From an uncultured Mycoplasmatota bacterium (GTDB taxonomy: Bacteria; Bacillota_I; Bacilli_A; RF39; UBA660): a DNA stretch of 11,939 nt. The notes below the pieces were generated by a model. That model did not search any database, was not told where the DNA came from, and was given only the letters and a program-made list of their open reading frames with translations. The position numbers and the translations under genes are program-made. Below are positions 5,953 to 11,939 of the stretch, piece after piece; the first letter of the stretch is position 1, and the number at the start of each line of letters is the position of its first letter. The stretch covers positions 1-11,939 of the forward strand of contig UQXO01000019.1 in the NCBI GenBank assembly GCA_900545005.1, in the 5' to 3' direction.

Positions 5953-8900
5953 ATGAAAAATTTTAAGAATTTAGATAAGAGACCGGTAAGTGTTGTAGAA
6001 AATGATATCTTAGAGTCTTGGGGTGGTGTGGTTAATATTTTAAATCGTCAGAATGAAGTTCATAAAGATAATGATAACTTTGTTTTCTATGATGGACCAG
6101 CGTTTGCTAATGGATTTCCTGGACTTCATCATATGGTAGCTAAGAATCTTAAAGACTCTATTTGTAAGTATCAAGCAATGAATGGAAAAAAGGTCTTAAG
6201 AAAAGTAGGTTGGGATACGCATGGACTACCTATTGAAAATCATGTTGAAAAGAAATTAGGGATTTCTTCTAAGAAAGAAATCTTGGAATTAGGAGTAGAT
6301 AAGTTTAATCAAGAATGTCGTAATAGTGTTTCAGAAAATGAAGCGGCTTTTACAAGACTAACTAGTAAGATGGGACAGTTTATTGATGTCGATCACCCTT
6401 ATTTAACTTATAAGAATGAGTATATTGAAACGGAATGGTGGATTTTAAAGAAGTTCTTTGATGAGGGATATTTCTATGAAGGGACAAGAGTAGTACCTTA
6501 TTGTCCCCATTGTGGAACGGGACTAGCTACTCACGAAGTTGCACAAGAATATGTTAATGAGACTGCTACAACTTTATATGTACCATTTAAACTTAAGAAT
6601 AGTGATACTTATTTTCTAGCGTGGACAACGACTCCTTGGACACTTTTAGCTAATGTGGGGTTATGTGTTAATCCCGAGATGGATTATGTTAAAGTAAGTG
6701 TTGGGGGACTTAAGTATATAGTAGCAGAAAGTCTAGTGACGAGTGTTTTCCAAGACAAAGAAGTTGAAGTTTTAGAAAAGTTTAAGGGTAAGTCTTTAGA
6801 ATATACGGAATATGAACAATTGATTCCGGAGATTAAGGTTGCTGGCAAAGCTTTCTTTGTGATGTGTGATGATTATGTTACAGCTTCTGATGGTACAGGT
6901 ATTGTTCATATAGCGGGAGCTTTCGGAGTAGACGATGCAAATGTCTGCAACAAATATGGGGTACCAATTGTTAATCCAGTTGGCAAAGATGGCTGTTATA
7001 CTGAAGGACCATGGACGGGTAAATTTGTCTTTGATTGTACGGATGATGTTATTAACTATTTAAAAGAAAATAATAAATTATTTAGAAAACAAAAGATAAG
7101 CCATGATTATCCTCATTGCTGGAGATGTCATACTCCTCTTATTTACTATACAATGCCAAGTTACTATCTTAAAGTTTCTGAGTTTAAAGATAAGTTAGTA
7201 GAAGCTAATCGTGAAGTTAACTGGTATCCAGATTATGTAGGGGAAAAGCGATTTGCTAACTGGTTAAGTAATGCGAAAGATTGGAATATTTCGAGAAGTC
7301 GTTTCTGGGGAGCTCCTATTCCATTCTTTAAATGTAGTTGTGGTCATAATGAGATGATTGGTTCTATTGAAGAATTAAGAAATCGTAGTACGGAAAAATT
7401 GCCTGTAGACTTTGATTTACATAAACCATATATTGATACTGTTCATTTAACTTGTCCTAAGTGTGGTGGCGTAATGGAACGTATTCCTGATGTCTTAGAT
7501 TGCTGGTTTGATTCTGGTTCAATGCCTTTTGCTCAGTATCATTATCCTTTTGAGAATAAAGAACTATTTAAAACACAATTTCCAGCTGACTTTATTTGTG
7601 AGGGAATAGATCAAACAAGAGGATGGTTTTATACTTTGATGGTAATTTCTACTTTCGTGATGGGACATGCTCCTTATAAAAATGTCTTAGTAAATGATTT
7701 ACTATTAGATGGTGAAGGTAAGAAGATGAGTAAATCACGTGGTAATATTGTTGAACCATTTAAGACTATTGAAGAGTATGGGGCTGATGAAGTAAGATTT
7801 TATTTACCTTATGTTTCTCCAGTATGGACGCCTTTGAAGTTTAGTTTTGATGGACTAAAAGAGGTTCATTCAAAGTTCTTTAATCCTTTAAAGAATACTT
7901 ATAATTTCTTTGTAATGTATGCTAATGCGGATAAGATTGATACTTCTTTATGTGATGTTTCTTATGAGGAGTTAGATTTAATTGATAAATGGTTATTGTC
8001 AAAATATAATACTTTAGTGAAGAATGTTAGAGCTTCTTTTGATGAGTATGATTTAAATAAAGTTGTTCATTATTTAACAGATTTTGTCTGTGAAGATTTA
8101 TCTAACTGGTATATTCGTAGGAATCGTAATCGTTTCTGGGATAGTAAACTTACCACTAGTAAAAAGGCTGTTTATAAGACTACTTATGATTGTTTAGTAG
8201 GTCTTTCAAAGTTAATGGCTCCTATTGTACCTTATTTATCGGAAGAAATATATCGTAATTTAACGGGGGAAGAGTCTGTTCATTTGAGTAGTTATCCTGT
8301 AGTTAAAGAAGATTATATTAATGCTTCTATTGAAGAGAAAATGGATAAAGTAAGAGATTTAATCTCTTTAGGACGTAATGCCAGAGAAGATAGTAAAATC
8401 AAGGTAAGAATTCCTCTTAAGATGGTTATTATTGATGGAAAGTTAGAAGAATTACTTGGGAATTTAACTAGTCTAATTACGGAAGAATTAAATGTTAAAA
8501 CTTTAGAATTTACTAAAGCTTTAGGTAAATATATGAATTTGACAATTAAACCTAACTTTAGAGTAGTAGGTTCTATGTTTGGAAAAGATATTAAAGCTTA
8601 TCAAGAATTATTATTAAATTTAAGAGAAGAAGATAAGTTGAAATTAAATAATCAAGAGACTTTGCAGGTTAAATTCTTAGACCAAGATTTAGTTATTACT
8701 CCGGAAATGGTTGATGTAAGAGTTGAAGCTAAAAATGGCTTTGATGTGGCTATGAACGGACGTGACTTTGTAATATTAGATACTACTTTAACAGAGGATT
8801 TATTACTGGAAGGGATGGCCAGAGAAATAGTTTCTAAATTACAAAATATGCGTAAAGAATTATCTTTAGATATTCAAGACCATATTATTGTTACTTATAG

Positions 8901-9048
8901 TGGGGATGAAACGGTAGCTAAATGTTTTAAAGAGTATAATGAATTTATAAAAAATGAGACTTTAGCGGATGAGATTACCCTTAAAGAGAGTGAAAATCAT
9001 TATGATATTAATGGTTATGATACTACTTTAGATATTAAGAAAAATTAG
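5953..9048 (+). CDS. ileS: Isoleucyl-tRNA synthetase, type 2, with altered HIGH motif
   Basis: The enzyme attaches isoleucine to tRNA-Ile in the cytoplasm. The protein has 1031 residues, normal for the family. Seen in order: the Rossmann-fold start FYDGPAFANG; the signature GLHH at 57-60 in place of the usual HxGH; GWDTHGLPIE; the CP1 editing domain with WTTTPWTL (224-231) and GTGIVH (314-319) followed by Asp327/Asp328, one of which should be the conserved editing aspartate; two cysteine pairs, Cys461/463 and Cys501/504, likely zinc ligands; DCWFDSGSMPFAQ; and KMSKS (591-595). The anticodon-binding domain follows, then a long C-terminal region with EGMAREIVSKLQNMRKEL, typical of the eukaryote-like type 2 IleRS. 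First and third signature residues appear exchanged (H-x-G-H to G-x-H-H), a variant known among IleRS2 enzymes. The gene is controlled by the T-box leader and forms its own unit, ended by a terminator at 9055. Confidence 0.97.
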   Translation: MKNFKNLDKRPVSVVENDILESWGGVVNILNRQNEVHKDNDNFVFYDGPAFANGFPGLHHMVAKNLKDSICKYQAMNGKKVLRKVGWDTHGLPIENHVEKKLGISSKKEILELGVDKFNQECRNSVSENEAAFTRLTSKMGQFIDVDHPYLTYKNEYIETEWWILKKFFDEGYFYEGTRVVPYCPHCGTGLATHEVAQEYVNETATTLYVPFKLKNSDTYFLAWTTTPWTLLANVGLCVNPEMDYVKVSVGGLKYIVAESLVTSVFQDKEVEVLEKFKGKSLEYTEYEQLIPEIKVAGKAFFVMCDDYVTASDGTGIVHIAGAFGVDDANVCNKYGVPIVNPVGKDGCYTEGPWTGKFVFDCTDDVINYLKENNKLFRKQKISHDYPHCWRCHTPLIYYTMPSYYLKVSEFKDKLVEANREVNWYPDYVGEKRFANWLSNAKDWNISRSRFWGAPIPFFKCSCGHNEMIGSIEELRNRSTEKLPVDFDLHKPYIDTVHLTCPKCGGVMERIPDVLDCWFDSGSMPFAQYHYPFENKELFKTQFPADFICEGIDQTRGWFYTLMVISTFVMGHAPYKNVLVNDLLLDGEGKKMSKSRGNIVEPFKTIEEYGADEVRFYLPYVSPVWTPLKFSFDGLKEVHSKFFNPLKNTYNFFVMYANADKIDTSLCDVSYEELDLIDKWLLSKYNTLVKNVRASFDEYDLNKVVHYLTDFVCEDLSNWYIRRNRNRFWDSKLTTSKKAVYKTTYDCLVGLSKLMAPIVPYLSEEIYRNLTGEESVHLSSYPVVKEDYINASIEEKMDKVRDLISLGRNAREDSKIKVRIPLKMVIIDGKLEELLGNLTSLITEELNVKTLEFTKALGKYMNLTIKPNFRVVGSMFGKDIKAYQELLLNLREEDKLKLNNQETLQVKFLDQDLVITPEMVDVRVEAKNGFDVAMNGRDFVILDTTLTEDLLLEGMAREIVSKLQNMRKELSLDIQDHIIVTYSGDETVAKCFKEYNEFIKNETLADEITLKESENHYDINGYDTTLDIKKN

Positions 9049-9054
9049 ATTTAG

Positions 9055-9084
9055 AAAGATGCTTATTAAAAAGTGTCTTTTTTT
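9055..9084 (+). terminator. Rho-independent terminator of ileS
   Basis: AAAGATGC (9055-9062) pairs with GTGTCTTT (9073-9080) over 8 positions, two of them G-U, around a 10-base loop, and runs into a T tract ending at 9084. It starts 7 bases after the ileS stop. The stem is weak in GC, but its place and T run fit. Confidence 0.65.
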
Positions 9085-9106
9085 AACGGTTTTATCAAAA
9101 AAATAT

Positions 9107-9135
9107 TTGCATTTTGTAAATAAAAGTGGTAGGAT
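9107..9135 (+). promoter_or_regulatory. Possible promoter of the HA-repeat operon
   Basis: TTGCAT (9107-9112) lies 17 bases before TAGGAT (9130-9135), which has a TG one base upstream (extended -10). A start near 9142 would give a leader of about 19 bases containing the GAGGGGG ribosome site. Both hexamers match consensus only partly, so this is a moderate call, supported by its place between a terminator and the next gene. Confidence 0.45.
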
Positions 9136-9147
9136 ATATCTTCAGTT

Positions 9148-9154
9148 GAGGGGG
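9148..9154 (+). promoter_or_regulatory. Ribosome binding site that fixes the start of the first HA-repeat gene
   Basis: GAGGGGG lies 6 bases before the ATG at 9161. An in-frame ATG at 9059 lies inside the ileS terminator hairpin, and its 34 added residues would span the terminator and the promoter, so I reject it. Confidence 0.85.
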
Positions 9155-9160
9155 ATTAGG

Positions 9161-10384
9161 ATGGAAAATGTAATTAAGTGGAAAACGACGCTAACTAAAA
9201 CAAGGGTGCCGGAAAAAAAGCCGTTAACAAGAGCTCAAACTTGGGATTATTATTATCAAGTAGCTGTTTATTACTATAATAAAAATAAAAATTTAAATTT
9301 AAAACGTCGAGATACAGTTTTAGATGAAAACGGTCTTGAGGTTAAATTAGGTAACTGGTTGCAAATTCAAAGAAGTAGAAGGTCAGCTGGGTCTTTAAGT
9401 CCTTTACAAATTCAGAAATTAGATGATATAAAAATGCCTTGGAAAACAGAAATGTCCAAAAAAGAAAAAAGAAAACTATACTTTTATTTTGCCAAAGAAT
9501 ATTATATTAAAAATGGTAATTTACTTATACCTAGTAGTTATGTGGTTAATCTTCCTAAATTAGGAATAGACTTACAAGTTGGCCAATGGGTTCGTCGTCA
9601 ACGAGAATATTATCGCATGGGATTATTGACTGACGAACAGATAAGAGCTTTAAAAAAGATAGGAATGGTTTTTGATTATCGGGAGACTATTTGGCTTTTA
9701 AAATACGAAATGATAAAGAAGTATTATGATGAGAATGAAAATATAAATTTTGATTTAGATTTTACTTTAGAAGATGAACAACTTAAGTTTAATCCTCATA
9801 ATTTTCTAGCTAAGCAAAGAACTGATTATAATAAGGGGTTATTATCCACTGATAAGGTTAATCTTTTAAAGGCTATTGGTCTTAAGTTTAAAAATGATAG
9901 TGAAGAGTGGAATCAAAAATATGCTTGTCTTTTAAAGTATTATCAAGAGAAAGGGAATATTAATGTTCCTAGTGGGTATATGGCTACTTATACTTTAGAT
10001 AAGAGTTTTTCTTTGAAAGCTTGGATTCTAGAACAAAGAAAGAAATTAAGTGAGGGTAATTTAACTTCTGAACAGGTAATTCTTTTAGATAGAATAGGGA
10101 TGATATGGAATTTAAGAAGTAATACGACTGAAAAGATTTTTCTTATGAATTATTATCATCTTAATAAATGTAAGAATCCTACTGTTATTAAGAATATGTC
10201 AATCTTAGAACTTTATGCAAAGATAAATTTTTGTCTTGATACAGGAAGATGTCTTCTTAATCCGGATAATACTTTAAATGAGATATTTACAATGTCTAGT
10301 AAAGATATGTTCTTAAATTTTGATGTTTCTTTAGAAGATTTAATTATTAAGTATAAAGATTCTTTATGTTTAATTAGAAAGTGA
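9161..10384 (+). CDS. Helicase-associated (HA) repeat protein, four repeats plus a C-terminal domain
   Basis: The 407-residue protein is a string of HA domains (the PF03457 type, about 65-70 residues each, named for copies found at the ends of some helicases and thought to bind nucleic acid). Each repeat reads roughly 'W-x-x-x-Y...Y-Y...N-G-N-L...P...Y...L-G-x-W-h-x-x-Q-R...G-x-L-s-x-x-Q-h-x-x-L-x-x-I-G-h-x-W'. Copies lie at about 28-94, 105-172, 178-243 and 250-316. The third has lost the LGxW core (NPHNFLAKQR instead). No Walker motifs or other helicase parts are present, nor signal peptide or membrane segment. Residues about 327-407 form a different domain (MSILELYAKIN..., then IFTMSSKDMFLNFDVSLEDLI) that recurs in the next protein. 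The function is unknown; the fold class suggests a nucleic-acid binding scaffold. It ends in TGA 4 bases before the next start, so the two are an operon. Confidence 0.8.
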   Translation: MENVIKWKTTLTKTRVPEKKPLTRAQTWDYYYQVAVYYYNKNKNLNLKRRDTVLDENGLEVKLGNWLQIQRSRRSAGSLSPLQIQKLDDIKMPWKTEMSKKEKRKLYFYFAKEYYIKNGNLLIPSSYVVNLPKLGIDLQVGQWVRRQREYYRMGLLTDEQIRALKKIGMVFDYRETIWLLKYEMIKKYYDENENINFDLDFTLEDEQLKFNPHNFLAKQRTDYNKGLLSTDKVNLLKAIGLKFKNDSEEWNQKYACLLKYYQEKGNINVPSGYMATYTLDKSFSLKAWILEQRKKLSEGNLTSEQVILLDRIGMIWNLRSNTTEKIFLMNYYHLNKCKNPTVIKNMSILELYAKINFCLDTGRCLLNPDNTLNEIFTMSSKDMFLNFDVSLEDLIIKYKDSLCLIRK

Positions 10385-10388
10385 TATT

Positions 10389-11813
10389 ATGGATAATTGG
10401 TTTTTGTATTATGAATGTCTTAAAGATTATAAGGATACTTATGGGAATAGTGATGTTCCAATTAGTTATTGGACTACTAAAGATGGGGTGAAATATAATC
10501 TAGGACAATGGGTTAATTCGCAAAGAGGAAAATATCAAAAAGGAAAGTTAAGTATAGATAAAATTGATCTTTTGAATAAACTTAATTTTACTTGGTCTGT
10601 TCGGGAGAAAAGATGGCTATTTATGTATAATTTAGCTTATGTATATTATATTAATAATGGAAATGTTAATCTTTCAGAGGATTATAATGTTATTGTTGAT
10701 GGTAAGACTTATCATTTAGGAAGATGGGTTATTAATCAGAGACGTAATTATCAAAATACTCTTGGTTTATCTAAGTGTAAGTATAATGATTGGTGTTTAT
10801 CCCCAGCTCGAATGGCTTTATTAGATGCGATTCATATAGATTGGCAATCAACTAATATGAAGTTATGGTTCTTAAAGTATGAGAAAGCTTATGAATATTA
10901 TATATCCAATGGAAATTTAATTATTCCTAGTAATTATAGAGTTTCTTTAAGTGATGGGACGATGTTTTCTTTATACGATTGGTTAATGGATAATAAGAAT
11001 AAGTATTTATATGCTAAAGATAAGTTTAATGATGAACAGATTGAGGCTTTAAAGAAAATAGATATAACTAAAGTAAATTATTTTGATTATTCTTGGGGAA
11101 AAATGTATGAGGAAGCTAAGAAGTATTATGATATTCATGGTAATTTAAGGGTTCCTGCTACTTATAAATATACTTTAGATAATAATCAAGAGATAAAATT
11201 AGGTAATTGGATTAATGTTCAACGTAAACGTTATCGAGGACAGGTTATTAATAAGAATGGTGATGCTATTACTTCGGAACAAATAAGACTTTTAAATGAG
11301 ATTGGAATGGTTTGGCAGATTAATGCTTCTTTTGATGAAATGTATCATTATTTAGAAGTATATAAGTCTCATTATGGTGATATTTCTATTCCTTCTAAAT
11401 TTAATACTAATGATGGTTATACTTACGCTTTTGATGGCTCTATTAAACTAGGAAAGTGGCTTTTAAATCAAAGGATAAATACTTCTCCTTTGAGTAAGAA
11501 TGGTCTTAAGTTATGTCTTCTTGGTATTAAATGGCCTCGAGGTAAAAATAATAATATAATTAGACAATTATCTGAAGAGTATAAGATTGATTATGAGTTA
11601 AATAGCTTAGTCTTAGAGCACCTATCTATTTTAGAATTCTTAAGTAAAATCAATTATCTAAAGACAAAGAATGAAGCAATTTGTAACTCTAATGGGGTTC
11701 TTCATCCTATCTTTTCTATGAGTAATTGTGATTTAGAACTTGAATATAAAATTAATTTAGAGACCCTAATTAAAGAATACTTAGATTTAGAAAGTAAGAA
11801 TACTTTAACTTAG
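10389..11813 (+). CDS. Helicase-associated (HA) repeat protein, five repeats plus the same C-terminal domain
   Basis: The 474-residue protein has five HA-type repeats at about 4-69, 76-152, 160-226, 236-309 and 315-382, with no N-terminal extension before the first. Repeats 1, 2 and 4 keep the core LGQW, LGRW or LGNW followed by QR, and repeat 5 has LGKWLLNQR. Repeat 3 is worn (SLYDWLMDNKNKY, no QR). Repeat 2 carries an insert of about 12 residues with two cysteines (Cys130, Cys136). The final 85 residues (about 390-474; LSILEFLSKIN, then IFSMSNCDLELEYKINLETLIKEY) match the end of the upstream protein, so each is a complete unit and not half of a split gene. No helicase motor is present. The start has only a weak AGAAAGTGA site overlapping the upstream TGA, so it likely depends on coupled translation. 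Function is not known; binding to DNA or RNA is inferred from the repeat family. Confidence 0.8.
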   Translation: MDNWFLYYECLKDYKDTYGNSDVPISYWTTKDGVKYNLGQWVNSQRGKYQKGKLSIDKIDLLNKLNFTWSVREKRWLFMYNLAYVYYINNGNVNLSEDYNVIVDGKTYHLGRWVINQRRNYQNTLGLSKCKYNDWCLSPARMALLDAIHIDWQSTNMKLWFLKYEKAYEYYISNGNLIIPSNYRVSLSDGTMFSLYDWLMDNKNKYLYAKDKFNDEQIEALKKIDITKVNYFDYSWGKMYEEAKKYYDIHGNLRVPATYKYTLDNNQEIKLGNWINVQRKRYRGQVINKNGDAITSEQIRLLNEIGMVWQINASFDEMYHYLEVYKSHYGDISIPSKFNTNDGYTYAFDGSIKLGKWLLNQRINTSPLSKNGLKLCLLGIKWPRGKNNNIIRQLSEEYKIDYELNSLVLEHLSILEFLSKINYLKTKNEAICNSNGVLHPIFSMSNCDLELEYKINLETLIKEYLDLESKNTLT

Positions 11814-11819
11814 AACAAA

Positions 11820-11850
11820 GTTAAAATGCTCATTGCTTTCGCATTTCAAC
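11820..11850. repeat. Inverted repeat after the HA-repeat operon
   Basis: GTTAAAATGC (11820-11829) and GCATTTCAAC (11841-11850) form a 10-position inverted repeat with one imperfect pair (A-C in the plus-strand RNA, G-U in the minus-strand RNA) around an 11-base loop. It has no T tract on either side. It lies just before the strong terminator hairpin, giving two stem-loops in a row. Confidence 0.55.
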
Positions 11851-11852
11851 TC

Positions 11853-11877
11853 AGCCATTCTTACGAATGGCTTTTTC
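11853..11877 (+). terminator. Rho-independent terminator of the HA-repeat operon
   Basis: A perfect 8-bp stem, AGCCATTC (11853-11860) and GAATGGCT (11865-11872), closes on a TTAC tetraloop and is followed by TTTTC then TT. It is the strongest plain terminator in the window and has no T run on the minus strand, so it acts rightward. Confidence 0.85.
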
Positions 11878-11939
11878 TTACGAGAATAATCTCAAAAGAC
11901 ATAAACTCCGATGGTCGCCAACGTACTTTTAAAGTTTTA
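11878..11939. other. Unassigned right-edge sequence with a different base composition
   Basis: The last ~60 bases are visibly richer in G and C (for example CTCCGATGGTCGCCAACG) than the surrounding genes. Two frames stay open to the edge. One is on the plus strand from an ATG at 11826. The other, on the minus strand, enters from the edge and stops within the terminator loop. Neither has a ribosome site or a recognisable protein family within the window. It could be the edge of a repeat, an RNA gene or a neighbouring gene on the minus strand; the window is too short to tell. Confidence 0.3.

Noticed and set aside
9059..9160. Earlier in-frame ATG for the first HA-repeat gene
   Set aside because: The added segment is the ileS terminator plus the likely promoter; GAGGGGG before 9161 marks the start.
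9161..11813. The two HA-repeat genes as one gene split by a frameshift or stop
   Set aside because: Both proteins carry their own complete copy of the C-terminal domain, so they are two full paralogous units.
11826..11939. Open frame from ATG 11826 running off the right edge
   Set aside because: It runs through two hairpins including a strong terminator and has no ribosome site.
1..11939. CRISPR array, tRNA or rRNA genes
   Set aside because: I saw no regularly spaced repeats and no cloverleaf or rRNA signature on either strand; the only structured RNA I can support is the T-box leader.

Overview
The window is very AT-rich DNA from a low-GC Gram-positive bacterium. It has tight purine-rich Shine-Dalgarno sites, sigma-A-type promoters, a tRNA-sensing T-box leader and intrinsic terminators. 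TGA is used as a stop (the first HA-repeat gene ends in TGA) and tryptophan is encoded by TGG, so the standard code applies and Mycoplasma/Spiroplasma are unlikely. A host-associated Bacillota lineage, such as an Erysipelotrichia- or RF39-like member of the Bacilli, fits best. This placement is inference from composition and gene style, not from a marker search.

Layout, left to right. Positions 1-228 hold the 3' end of a gene that resembles the C-terminal tail of Rpn / PD-(D/E)XK-type putative transposases. It is followed by priA (267-2444), the replication-restart helicase. A phosphomannomutase/phosphoglucomutase gene (2452-3825, minus strand) converges on priA, and its stop codon lies inside its own terminator hairpin. 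A compact divergent promoter region (about 3843-3886) fires leftward into the mutase gene and rightward into a two-gene operon of paralogous sigma-70-like proteins (3910-4773 and 4786-5679). The second protein looks like a functional sigma factor. The first is the same fold, colinear along its length, but with degraded DNA-recognition segments.

A strong promoter (5688-5716) then drives a T-box leader (about 5723-5932) with an AUC isoleucine specifier and a T-box UGGU element. It controls ileS (5953-9048), a type 2 isoleucyl-tRNA synthetase whose HIGH signature reads GLHH. Terminator 9055-9084 ends this unit.

The right third is a two-gene operon (9161-10384 and 10389-11813) of proteins built almost wholly from helicase-associated (HA) repeats, four and five copies, with no helicase motor. 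Each ends in a related domain of about 80 residues that I cannot assign to a family. A strong terminator (11853-11877) closes the operon. The last ~60 bases differ in composition and hold no gene I can support.

The housekeeping genes (priA, mutase, ileS) are ordinary in role. The parts most likely to be new are the paired sigma-like proteins and the HA-repeat pair with its shared C-terminal domain; the ileS signature-motif variant also deserves attention.
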